A stretch of 64,000 nucleotides of DNA from assembly GCF_016775475.1 (NCBI RefSeq), contig NZ_JAEUXJ010000005.1:186001-250000 (forward strand), given 5' to 3'. The position numbers and the translations under genes are program-made. The notes under the pieces are model-generated. The model saw only the letters and a list, made by a program, of their open reading frames with translations. It was not told where the DNA came from and did not search any database. Of this stretch, positions 8,322-16,076 are shown in pieces (position 1 is the stretch's first letter; each line of letters starts with the position of its first letter). Origin of the DNA: Belnapia mucosa (GTDB taxonomy: Bacteria > Pseudomonadota > Alphaproteobacteria > Acetobacterales > Acetobacteraceae).

Positions 8322-9184
8322 GGCCCGGCGACCGTCGTCCGGTGCATGAGCCGGACATGGCGTTCATGGTCGAACAGCGTCGCCGTGTGCAGCGTGCAGC
8401 GGTTGTCCCAGATGACGAGGTCGCCGGCGCGCCAGCGATGGCGGTAGACGTAGCGCTCCTGGCTCGCATGCGCCATGAGCGCGTCGATCAGCGCGCGGCC
8501 TTCCTCGGGCGCCAGGCCCTCGACATGGCTGATGACGGCGGGGCAGAGGAAGAGCGAGCGCACCCCGCTCACCGGATGCACCCGCACCAGCGGTTGGGAG
8601 ACGGGCGGCCAGCGGCGCGTCTGCTCCTCGGTCAACGGCGGGCGTTCCGGATTGTGCTGCCGTCCCCATTCGGCCAGCGTCGCCAGGGAATGCACCGCGC
8701 GCAGTCCATCGATCCGCGCCTTCATCGCCGCGGGCAGTTCGGCATAGGCGCCGGCGGCATCGAGGAACCAGGTCTCGCCACCCTCCGGCGGGCAGATCAC
8801 CCCGTAGAAGAGCGAGGCGGCGCTCGGCACCTTGCGGTAGCTGCTGTCGGCATGCCATTGCTCGATGCCGCGGGCGAAATTCGCACGGGGCTCGCCATCC
8901 TCGGTGTAGTTGCCGACGCAGAAGATCTCCGGATGGCCGGGATGGGTGTAGCGCGTCTGCGCATGCAGCTCGAGCGGACCCATGCGGCGGCTGAAGGCGA
9001 CATGCGCCGCCGGGTCGAAGGGCACGTCGCGCAGCAGCAGCAGGTGGTGGCGATGGAAGGCATCGAGATAGGAGGCGAATTCCGCCTCCGTCAGATCGCT
9101 GGCGATGCGGAGGCCGCGCAGCTCGGCGCCGAAGAGCGGGCCGAGTGGCCGTTCCTCGAAGCGGGTCGGAATCATCATGTCCAT
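8318..9184 (-). CDS. TauD/TfdA-family 2-oxoglutarate-dependent dioxygenase
   Basis: A 288-residue Fe(II)/2-oxoglutarate oxygenase. The iron triad is visible as H111 and D113 (QWHADSS) and H266 (CTLHTATLFDH), with a nearby Arg (R278 or R282) able to bind 2-oxoglutarate. The sequence also has the family strand AGDLVIWDNR. Members oxidise taurine, sulfonates, aryloxyalkanoates and other small acids, so the substrate is open. There are alternative in-frame ATGs at 9184, 9178 and 9175; the first is used because GAGGG lies 9-10 bases upstream. No sulfonate transport genes accompany it. Confidence 0.85.
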   Translation of the reverse strand: MDMMIPTRFEERPLGPLFGAELRGLRIASDLTEAEFASYLDAFHRHHLLLLRDVPFDPAAHVAFSRRMGPLELHAQTRYTHPGHPEIFCVGNYTEDGEPRANFARGIEQWHADSSYRKVPSAASLFYGVICPPEGGETWFLDAAGAYAELPAAMKARIDGLRAVHSLATLAEWGRQHNPERPPLTEEQTRRWPPVSQPLVRVHPVSGVRSLFLCPAVISHVEGLAPEEGRALIDALMAHASQERYVYRHRWRAGDLVIWDNRCTLHTATLFDHERHVRLMHRTTVAGP

Positions 9185-9302
9185 GGCCGGATGCCCTCGG
9201 TTCGATGGCAGGGGCCGGATGGCTGGCTGTACGTTCAGCGACGCTTAACGGTAGTCTGACGCCAAAGCGGGGATGCGCGAAAGCCCTGTCCAACCAGGGG
9301 GA

Positions 9303-9314
9303 TGCAGCGCTGCA
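9303..9314. promoter_or_regulatory. 12-bp perfect palindrome in divergent intergenic region
   Basis: TGCAGCGCTGCA lies in the 226-bp gap between the divergent dioxygenase gene (start 9184) and the membrane-protein gene (start 9411). The gap is less GC-rich than its surroundings and must hold both promoters. The palindrome is a candidate operator, but such short GC-rich palindromes also arise by chance at this composition. Confidence 0.2.
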
Positions 9315-9410
9315 CACAGTTCGGTCATCCCATCCATCATCGGGTTGCTGCGGTGCAGTGCGGCATGAGATTGCCCATTCTCGATAGCATCCTGCATGGA
9401 GTGGGACAGC

Positions 9411-11024
9411 ATGGATGATGTAACGACGCGGCCCTGGCTGCGCTGGATGGCTTGTCTCGGCGCGCTGCTGGTATTGCTCATGCCGCTCTTCGTCACCGAT
9501 ATGCCGCCCCTTCTGGATTATCCGAATCATCTGGCCCGGACGTATCTTCTGGCCTTCGGCGAGAACGATCCGGTCTTATCCCAAATCTATGCTCAACATT
9601 GGGATATCATACCGAACCTCGCCATCGACGTGATCCTTACCGGCCTGGTGAAGGTGCTGCCCGTCTATATCGCCGGGCGGGTGATGCTCGGCCTGATCCT
9701 GCTGCTGAACTACGCTGCCATCATCCTCTACAGCCGGTCGGTCTTCGGGCGCTGGTCCTGGTGGCCGGTGGCAGGCGCGCTGATGGGCTATCATGCGCTG
9801 TTCCTGATGGGCTTCATGAACTTCCAGGTCGGCATCGCGCTCGCCATGCTGACCGCGGCCGGCTGGAATTGGGGCCGCGAGCGCTGGCCGGTGGCGACCG
9901 TCATTGCGACGGCTATCGCGGCGACGCTGGTCTTCTTCTGCCACATCTTCGGCCTGGTCTTCTGCGCCGTGCTGATCGGCTCGCGCGAGCTGCTGGCGAT
10001 GGCCGGGCGGCTGGAGCGGCGCGACTGGTCCGGGCTGGCGATGCGCGCCCTGGCCGTCGGCCTCGTCTTCCTGCCCTCGGCGCTGCTCTACCTGAATGCC
10101 AGGCTGGCGGGGGCGGATGACGGCAAGATCACCTGGGTCTCGGCCTGGCGGAAGCTGGCGAACCTGGCCGAGCCCTTCGTCAACTACTACGCCGCCTTCG
10201 ACAAGCTGACGGCGCTGGCGATCTTCGGCCTTATCATCGCCTGCCTCGTGCTGCGCCGGCTGCGGCTGCACCGGCCGAGCATCCTGGCAGCGGCGATCTG
10301 CTTCCTGTTCTACCTGGCGATGCCGGCGACGCTGAAGGAAGCCTCCTTCATCGATGCGCGCTTCCCGGTGATGCTCGGCATGCTGCTTTTTGCCGGGACG
10401 CTGCCGCGGCTGCCGCGGCGCCCCGCCCAGGCGGTCGGCTTTGCGCTCGCCGCGCTGTTCCTGGTGCGGATGGGCATCGTCGCCTCGGTCTGGTCCGGCC
10501 AGCAGCGGGACATCGCCGATATCCGCCACAGCATCGCCCCGGTGGAGCCCGGCGCGCGGGTGCTGGTGGCGACCGTCGATCCCGAGACCAACCCGGACTT
10601 CTGGCGCAACCATGGGCGGCGCCTGGTGATCGCCGATTTCTGCCGCACCGACCAGCATCTCGGCTCGCTGCTGACGATCGAGCGCCATGCCTTCTGGCCG
10701 GGCGTCTTCACCCATGCCAGCCAGCAGCCGCTGCGCGTGCTGCCGCCCTATGAGGCGCTGTCGGAGCCGGCCGGCTACCTGCCGGATGTGCAGGTGCTCG
10801 ACATGACGGTGAAGCCGCCGCGCAACATCGAGCGGCCGCCCTACATGACCGACTGGCCGGAGCATTTCGACTATGTGCTGCTGCTGGTCGCCGGCGGGGC
10901 GCAGGAGCTTCCGGCCTGGGCGGCGGACCGGCTGGAGCCGGTCAACCGCACCACCATGGCGGCGCTCTACCGGGTGCGGCCGGCGACGCGGCTGGCCGCG
11001 GGGCACCCGCAGGCCAGCCGGTAA
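9411..11024 (+). CDS. Polytopic membrane protein, GT-C glycosyltransferase-like
   Basis: A 537-residue inner-membrane protein with about ten hydrophobic helices over the first ~370 residues, then a ~160-residue hydrophilic C-terminal domain. The first external loop has the acidic motif DMPPLLDYPNHLAR; acidic residues at this position are typical of GT-C lipid-sugar-dependent glycosyltransferases. The C-terminal domain contains FWRNHGRRLVIADFC and PYMTDWPEHFDYVLL. I do not recognise a named family; GT-C is inference from topology. The start at 9411 is preferred because GGAGTGGG lies just upstream; an ATG at 9396 has no such site. It stands alone, 10 bases from the convergent eipB-like gene. 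Confidence 0.55.
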   Translation: MDDVTTRPWLRWMACLGALLVLLMPLFVTDMPPLLDYPNHLARTYLLAFGENDPVLSQIYAQHWDIIPNLAIDVILTGLVKVLPVYIAGRVMLGLILLLNYAAIILYSRSVFGRWSWWPVAGALMGYHALFLMGFMNFQVGIALAMLTAAGWNWGRERWPVATVIATAIAATLVFFCHIFGLVFCAVLIGSRELLAMAGRLERRDWSGLAMRALAVGLVFLPSALLYLNARLAGADDGKITWVSAWRKLANLAEPFVNYYAAFDKLTALAIFGLIIACLVLRRLRLHRPSILAAAICFLFYLAMPATLKEASFIDARFPVMLGMLLFAGTLPRLPRRPAQAVGFALAALFLVRMGIVASVWSGQQRDIADIRHSIAPVEPGARVLVATVDPETNPDFWRNHGRRLVIADFCRTDQHLGSLLTIERHAFWPGVFTHASQQPLRVLPPYEALSEPAGYLPDVQVLDMTVKPPRNIERPPYMTDWPEHFDYVLLLVAGGAQELPAWAADRLEPVNRTTMAALYRVRPATRLAAGHPQASR

Positions 11025-11034
11025 GGCAGTCGGA

Positions 11035-11859
11035 TCAGCAGGGGTTGGGGAGGACCGCCAGCTCCTGCATCCGGCCGTTCACGCTGAACTCGCCGAATTC
11101 CATCTTCAGCTCATCCGCCACGCCGTTCTCGTAGTAGCGCAGTCCGACCTCGTAATCGGGCGCGCTGGCGCCGCCGGGGCTGCCGCCGGCCGGGCTGTGG
11201 TCGAAGAAGGCGATGCGCATGCGGGCGCTGCCGAGAGGGGCCAGCGCCGGGAAGCGCTCATTCGCCTGCGGCGTCTGCCAGGCCTGCAGCACGCTGGTGG
11301 TGTCCTGCGCGCCATCCGGGCTGGTGCCGTCGAAGAGCGGCACGACCAGCAGCCGCTGCCCGGCGCGGGAGGCGGCGAGGGTCCGGATCGTGTGCAGCAT
11401 CGGCAGCAGCGTGCCGGGCGGCAGCGGCACCTCCTTCGCCTCGGGCGCGGTGTAGCGCACCCGGCCACCCTCCGGCGTCACCTCCGCCTCTCCGGCGACG
11501 CGCTGCGAGACCGCGCCCTGGCTGGTCTGGGTGAGGGAGAAGCGGATGCTCCGCCCATCCTTCGTCTCATAGGTCGAGTAGTCGGAGGCGGTCTCGACCT
11601 CGGTGCCGTCGCGGTCGGTCAGCGTCAGCTGGAAGCGCTGCCGCGTGGCCCAGCCATCGCAGGCATCGACCACCTCATACAGCATCGCGCCCTCGGCCCG
11701 GGTGATGTCCGAGCCGTCGCGCACGCGGTCGAGGGTGAGGCGGTAGGCGGCGCGATGGCCGACCATCGCCTCCACCCCCGGCTCCGCGGCGCCGGGGACG
11801 CCGGGCGCCACCCCGATCGCGAGGCAGGCGGCGGCGAGCAGGGAACGGCGCAGCGGCAT
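11035..11859 (-). CDS. EipB-type periplasmic cell-envelope integrity protein (DUF1849)
   Basis: A 274-residue periplasmic protein. After the signal peptide (MPLRRSLLAAACLAIGVAPG) come HRAAYRLTL and the DACDGW motif, and the chain ends PNPC with Cys as the last residue. In Brucella EipB the matching two cysteines form a disulfide that closes a beta-spiral fold, and the protein supports envelope integrity. The two Cys here lie at about residues 67 and 274, as expected. The ATG at 11859 is preceded by GAAGGA; an in-frame GTG at 11880 would add residues that spoil the signal peptide. It lies 29 bases downstream of aspS on the same strand. Confidence 0.8.
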   Translation of the reverse strand: MPLRRSLLAAACLAIGVAPGVPGAAEPGVEAMVGHRAAYRLTLDRVRDGSDITRAEGAMLYEVVDACDGWATRQRFQLTLTDRDGTEVETASDYSTYETKDGRSIRFSLTQTSQGAVSQRVAGEAEVTPEGGRVRYTAPEAKEVPLPPGTLLPMLHTIRTLAASRAGQRLLVVPLFDGTSPDGAQDTTSVLQAWQTPQANERFPALAPLGSARMRIAFFDHSPAGGSPGGASAPDYEVGLRYYENGVADELKMEFGEFSVNGRMQELAVLPNPC

Positions 11860-11888
11860 CACTCTGTCCTTCGAATCCACCGCCCCAT

Positions 11889-13691
11889 CTAGGACGCCTT
11901 GGGCGCCGCCGCAGCCCCCTTGGCGGGGGGCAGGTCCGGGCGGATGTGCAATTCCTTGAGCCTGGCGGGCTCGACAGTGGAGGGCGAGCCCATCATCAGC
12001 TCCTCCCCCTGCTGGTTCATGGGGAAGAGGTTGACCTCGCGGAGGTTCGGCTCCTCGGCCAGCAGCATGACGATGCGGTCGATGCCCGCGGCCATGCCGC
12101 CGTGGGGCGGGGCGCCGTAGCGGAAGGCGTTCAGCATGCCGCCGAACCGCTCCTCCACCGCCTCGGGCGGATAGCCGGCGATGCCGAAGGCGCGCACCAT
12201 GATCTCCGCCTTGTGGTTGCGGATGGCGCCCGAGGCCATCTCGTAGCCGTTGCAGACCACGTCGTACTGGTAGGCCGGGATGGTCAGCGGGTCCTGGTTC
12301 TCCAGCGCCTCCATCTCGCCCTGCGGCATGCTGAAGGGGTTGTGGCTGAAATCGACCTGGCCGGTCTCCTCGTTCAGCTCGTAGAATGGGAAGTCGGTGA
12401 TCCAGCAGAAGCGGAAGCCGGTCTTCTCGGAGAGGCCGAGGTCATGGCCGAGCTTGAGCCGCGCCTGGCCAGCGAGCTTCGCTGCCTCGTCCCGCTTGCC
12501 GGCGGCGAAGAAGACGGCGTCGCCCGCCCCGAGGCCGCAGGCCTCGCGGATCGCTGCGGCGCGGTCCGCCTCGAGGTTGCGGGCGATCGGCCCCTTGGCG
12601 CCCTCGGCGTCGAAGGTGATGTAGCCGAGGCCGCCGGCGCCCTGCTCGCGGGCCCATTCGTTCATCTTGTCGAAGAAGCTGCGCGGGTTGCCCGCGGCGC
12701 CCGGCGTCGGGATGGCGCGCACCACGCCGCCCGAGGCCGCGATCTTGGCGAAGAGGCCGAAGCCGGAACCGGCGAACTGCTCCGTCACGTCGCGGATCAC
12801 CAGCGGATTGCGGAGATCCGGCTTGTCCGAGCCATAGTCGAGCATCGCCTTCGCATAGGGGATGCGGACCCACGGGCCGCCATCCACATGGCGGCCCTCG
12901 GCGAAGCGCTCGAAGGTGCCGCGGATCACCGGCTCCATGGTGGTGAAGACGTCTTCCTGCGTGACGAAGCTCATCTCCACGTCGAGCTGGTAGAACATCA
13001 GCGTCCGGTCGGCGCGGCCGGCCTCGTCGCGGAAGCAGGGGGCGATCTGGAAGTAGCGGTCGAAGCCGGCCACCATCGTCAGCTGCTTGTACTGCTGCGG
13101 CGCCTGCGGCAGGGCGTAGAACTTGCCGGGATGCAGGCGGGCCGGCACCAGGAAGTCCCGCGCGCCCTCGGGCGAGGAGACGGTCAGGATCGGCGTCTGG
13201 AATTCGTTGAAGCCGACGGCGATCATCCGCTCGCGGATGTCCTGGATGATATGCGCACGCAGGATCATATTCCGCTGCAGCCTCTCCCGCCGCAGGTCGA
13301 GGAAGCGGTAGCGCAGCCGCATCTCCTCCGGATAGTCCTGCTCGGCGGCGATCTGGAAGGGCAGCACCTCGGCGGTGGATTGCACCGTGAGCTCGCGGAC
13401 GCGCAGCTCGATTGCGCCGGTCGGCAGCTTCGGGTTCACCGTGCCCGCCTCGCGGTTCACCACCTCGCCGGTCACGGTGATGACGCTTTCGGGCCGCAGC
13501 CGGTCCGCCATCTCGAAGACGGGCGAGCCTTGCGCCACCACGCACTGCGTGAGGCCGTAATGATCGCGCAGGTCGAGGAAGAGCAGCCCCCCATGGTCGC
13601 GCTTCCGGTGCACCCAGCCGGACAGGCGCGCGGTGCTGCCGGCATCGGCGGCGCGGAGGGCACCACAGGTATGGCTACGATAGGCATGCAT
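11889..13691 (-). CDS. aspS: Aspartate-tRNA ligase
   Basis: A 600-residue bacterial-type class IIb aminoacyl-tRNA synthetase that charges tRNA-Asp in the cytoplasm. It has an N-terminal OB anticodon-binding domain ([22 protein letters not shown]), motif 2 around [19 protein letters not shown], the GAD insertion, and motif 3 in [14 protein letters not shown] near the C terminus. The length is normal. The start at 13691 (MHAYRSHTC) matches the usual N terminus; the frame stays open 35 codons further upstream, but that extension is not family-like. Many alphaproteobacterial AspRS are non-discriminating and also feed the GatCAB route to Asn-tRNA; this cannot be settled here. It is divergent from rnd. 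Confidence 0.97.
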   Translation of the reverse strand: MHAYRSHTCGALRAADAGSTARLSGWVHRKRDHGGLLFLDLRDHYGLTQCVVAQGSPVFEMADRLRPESVITVTGEVVNREAGTVNPKLPTGAIELRVRELTVQSTAEVLPFQIAAEQDYPEEMRLRYRFLDLRRERLQRNMILRAHIIQDIRERMIAVGFNEFQTPILTVSSPEGARDFLVPARLHPGKFYALPQAPQQYKQLTMVAGFDRYFQIAPCFRDEAGRADRTLMFYQLDVEMSFVTQEDVFTTMEPVIRGTFERFAEGRHVDGGPWVRIPYAKAMLDYGSDKPDLRNPLVIRDVTEQFAGSGFGLFAKIAASGGVVRAIPTPGAAGNPRSFFDKMNEWAREQGAGGLGYITFDAEGAKGPIARNLEADRAAAIREACGLGAGDAVFFAAGKRDEAAKLAGQARLKLGHDLGLSEKTGFRFCWITDFPFYELNEETGQVDFSHNPFSMPQGEMEALENQDPLTIPAYQYDVVCNGYEMASGAIRNHKAEIMVRAFGIAGYPPEAVEERFGGMLNAFRYGAPPHGGMAAGIDRIVMLLAEEPNLREVNLFPMNQQGEELMMGSPSTVEPARLKELHIRPDLPPAKGAAAAPKAS

Positions 13692-13813
13692 GGGACTGGG
13701 GACCTGCGCTGGCAATCGAAGCGCCCGTAAGAGGGGGCCGGGGCCGGTCCTGTCAAGCGGCGAGGAACCGGCATCGGCTTTCCCCGCGCCCCGCACGGGT
13801 CTAGAAGCGCCCC

Positions 13814-14995
13814 ATGAGCCGCCGCCCCTCGCACGATACCGAGCCCGCCCTGGTCACCACCTCCGAGGCCCTCGCCGCCCTCTGCGAGCGGCTGCGCGGT
13901 GAGAGCTTCGTTACCGTCGATACGGAATTCATGCGGGAGAGGACCTATTGGCCCGAGCTCTGCGTGATCCAGCTCGGCGGGGAGCGGGAGACCGCGGTAG
14001 TCGATGCGCTGGCCCCCGACCTCGACCTTGCGCCGCTCGGCGCCCTGCTGGCGGACCCGGATGTGGTCAAGGTCTTCCACGCCGCGCGGCAGGATGTGGA
14101 GATCTTCCTGCTGAAATTCGATGCGGTGCCGACCCCGCTGTTTGACACCCAGGTGGCGGCCATGGTCGCGGGCTTCGGCGACCAGGTGAGCTATGACCAG
14201 CTCTGCCGGTCGCTCGCCGATGCCCAGATCGACAAGGCCCACCGCTTCAGCGACTGGGCGGCGCGGCCCCTCTCCGCCTCGCAGATCGCCTATGCCGCGG
14301 CCGATGTCACCCATCTCCGCCGCATCTATGTGGCCCTGCGCGAGAGGCTGGAGCGCGAGGGGCGGATGGACTGGGTCGCCGAGGAGATGGCGGTGCTCAA
14401 CCGCCCGGAGACCTACCGGACCGATCCCGAGAGCGCCTGGGAAAGGCTCCGCCCCCGCACCAGCAACCGGCGCTTCCTCGGCATGCTCCAGGCCATCGCC
14501 GCCTGGCGGGAGCGGGAGGCGCAGCGGATCAACATCCCCCGCCAGCGGCTGGTGAAGGACGAGACCCTGCTGGAACTGGCCGCGACCGGCCCGGAAAGCG
14601 CCGCCGACCTCGCCCGGGCGCGCGGCATCTCGGAAGGCTTCGCCAAGGGCCGCAGCGGCGCCGGGCTGCTCGCCGCCATCAAGGCCGCCAAGGGGCTGCC
14701 GGATTCCGCCCTGCCTGAGGCGCCGAAGGACCGGCACGGCCCGCCCCCCTCCCCGGCCCTGGTCGCGCTGCTGAAGGTGCTGCTCGCCGCCAAGTCCGAG
14801 GAACACCATGTCGCCCCCAAATTGCTCGCCAATAGCGAGGATCTGGACCGGCTGGCGACCGAGGCGAACCCTGACCTGCCTGCCCTGCAGGGCTGGCGGC
14901 GCGAAGTCTTCGGCGAGGCGGCGCTGGCGCTGAAGGGGGGCCGGCTGGCCCTCGGCGTCGAGGGACGGCGGGTGAAGCTGATCCCGGCCGGATAG
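13814..14995 (+). CDS. rnd: Ribonuclease D
   Basis: A 393-residue 3'-to-5' exoribonuclease of the DEDDy family that trims tRNA and other structured RNA 3' ends. Catalytic residues D36 and E38 sit in [10 protein letters not shown]94 in [11 protein letters not shown], and the Tyr/Asp pair in [11 protein letters not shown] at about residue 160-170. An HRDC domain follows (residues ~205-290, including [14 protein letters not shown]). Length is usual for the family. It is divergent from aspS over a 122-bp gap, and is followed by a dispersed-repeat-like element and a strong hairpin. Confidence 0.95.
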   Translation: MSRRPSHDTEPALVTTSEALAALCERLRGESFVTVDTEFMRERTYWPELCVIQLGGERETAVVDALAPDLDLAPLGALLADPDVVKVFHAARQDVEIFLLKFDAVPTPLFDTQVAAMVAGFGDQVSYDQLCRSLADAQIDKAHRFSDWAARPLSASQIAYAAADVTHLRRIYVALRERLEREGRMDWVAEEMAVLNRPETYRTDPESAWERLRPRTSNRRFLGMLQAIAAWREREAQRINIPRQRLVKDETLLELAATGPESAADLARARGISEGFAKGRSGAGLLAAIKAAKGLPDSALPEAPKDRHGPPPSPALVALLKVLLAAKSEEHHVAPKLLANSEDLDRLATEANPDLPALQGWRREVFGEAALALKGGRLALGVEGRRVKLIPAG

Positions 14996-14996
14996 A

Positions 14997-15040
14997 GCGT
15001 GATCGCCGAAGGCTGGAACGGCCGGAGGCGTGAATCACGC
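14997..15040. repeat. Candidate dispersed extragenic element (GCGTGAT...ATCACGC)
   Basis: Directly after the rnd stop, GCGTGAT (14997-15003) faces ATCACGC (15034-15040), with a smaller internal GGC/GCC hairpin around GGCTGGAACGGCC. The opening AGAGCGTGATC resembles AGAGCATGATCC, the start of a very common intergenic repeat of Rhizobiales. Only one copy is present in this window, so calling it a repeat family rests on resemblance, not on a second copy. Confidence 0.35.
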
Positions 15041-15053
15041 GACCAAGCATAAG

Positions 15054-15097
15054 CTGGGCCATGCTCCGCGATTACCGGATCGCGGAGCATGGCCCAG
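15054..15097. terminator. Strong 19-bp hairpin between convergent rnd and acyP
   Basis: Bases 15054-15072 and 15079-15097 form a perfect 19-bp stem (core ATGCTCCGCGAT / ATCGCGGAGCAT) around the 6-base loop TACCGG. It sits after the rnd stop and immediately before the acyP stop at 15098, so it could end transcription from both sides. There is no T-run on either side, so it may instead be an mRNA 3'-end stabiliser or part of the adjoining repeat-like element. Confidence 0.6.
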
Positions 15098-15364
15098 TCA
15101 GCGCTGGTCGAAGCCCTCGGCTTCGGGCATGTCGGAGAAATCCTCCTGGATGTGGTCCACCCGGGCCAGTATCGGGCCGCGGCGGCAGGCGGTCAGCAGG
15201 GCCTGCACGGCCGGCTCCGGCCCCGCGACCACCGCCTCCACGCTGCCATCGGGCAGGTTCCGCACCCAGCCGCTGAGGCCGAGGCGCCGCGCCTCCCGCA
15301 CCATCCAGGCGCGGTAGCCGACGCCCTGGACCCGGCCCTCGATCCGGAGGCGCCGGGCGTTCAT
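15098..15364 (-). CDS. acyP: Acylphosphatase
   Basis: An 88-residue acylphosphatase, which hydrolyses the carboxyl-phosphate bond of acyl phosphates in the cytosol. The catalytic pair is visible: R18 in GRVQGVGYRAW and N36 in GWVRNLPDGSVE. The length is typical. Its ATG overlaps the stop of the ATP12-like gene by 3-4 bases, so it is the last gene of a four-gene minus-strand run (rlu, asmA, ATP12-like, acyP). Confidence 0.93.
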   Translation of the reverse strand: MNARRLRIEGRVQGVGYRAWMVREARRLGLSGWVRNLPDGSVEAVVAGPEPAVQALLTACRRGPILARVDHIQEDFSDMPEAEGFDQR

Positions 15365-16074
15365 CCCCCACCCCCCGCGAGGGCCAGCAGCCGCGCCGCC
15401 ACCGCCACCTCGCCGGCGATGCGGATCCGGCGCTCCCGCGCCTCCTCGTCGAGGCCCCAGAATTCCTCCTGGAAGGTCTCATCCAGGATGGCCAGCCGAT
15501 GCGCCTCCGCCGCCTCCAGCCGGCCGAGCACCACGGCGAGGCCGAGGATCAGGCTGCCGAAGGCCGGGACCAGCACGCCGAGCGAGGCCAGCTCGATCGG
15601 GCTGCGGGCAGCCAGGGTGGCGCGCAGCGCGGCCAGCGCCGAGGCCTCCTGCGGGACCGGCATCAGCCCGGCCGTGACCCGGAGCGGCGCATCGAGCTGC
15701 AGGGCGGCCCAATCCAGCACCGGCTGCCATTCCACCGCCTGCCGGGCGGCCAGCTGCGGATCCTCCGCCCGGTAGCAGAGCAGGTCGGTCTCGCCATAGC
15801 GGGCGAGGCCGGTGACCATGGCCTCCGGCTCGGGCGCGATCCTCTCCTGCGCCGTGCCGACCAGGCGGGTGAGCGGCATGTCGTTCATGCTCATCTCGCC
15901 GCCCTTGGCGCCGCCGCCGGCCTCGGCCCATTCGCCGGCGATCGCCTCGGCCAGCCGCGCCGGGCCGACCACCAGGGGGGAGCCGCCCGGCAGCCGCACC
16001 GGCCTGCCATCCAGCACTACGCCGAAGCCGCCCGGTTGCGGGACCATGGCAGCGCTGTCCCAGAAACGCTTCAT
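15361..16074 (-). CDS. ATP12-family F1-ATPase assembly chaperone
   Basis: A 237-residue ATP12-type chaperone. In mitochondria Atp12 binds the F1 alpha subunit during ATP synthase assembly, and alphaproteobacteria carry homologues with a presumed similar role. Family features include the N-terminal MKRFWDSAAM, the FGVVLDGRPVRLPGG hairpin, AIAGEWAEAGG, the DLLCYRAEDP motif and the C-terminal DETFQEEFWGLDEEA. The ATG at 16074 lies 2 bases after the asmA stop, and the stop overlaps the acyP start, indicating one operon. Confidence 0.88.
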   Translation of the reverse strand: MKRFWDSAAMVPQPGGFGVVLDGRPVRLPGGSPLVVGPARLAEAIAGEWAEAGGGAKGGEMSMNDMPLTRLVGTAQERIAPEPEAMVTGLARYGETDLLCYRAEDPQLAARQAVEWQPVLDWAALQLDAPLRVTAGLMPVPQEASALAALRATLAARSPIELASLGVLVPAFGSLILGLAVVLGRLEAAEAHRLAILDETFQEEFWGLDEEARERRIRIAGEVAVAARLLALAGGGG

Positions 16075-16076
16075 CA

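Noticed and set aside
13692..13796. A 35-residue N-terminal extension of AspRS
   Set aside because: The extension has no similarity to AspRS N termini, while [13 protein letters not shown] at 13691 matches the normal start.
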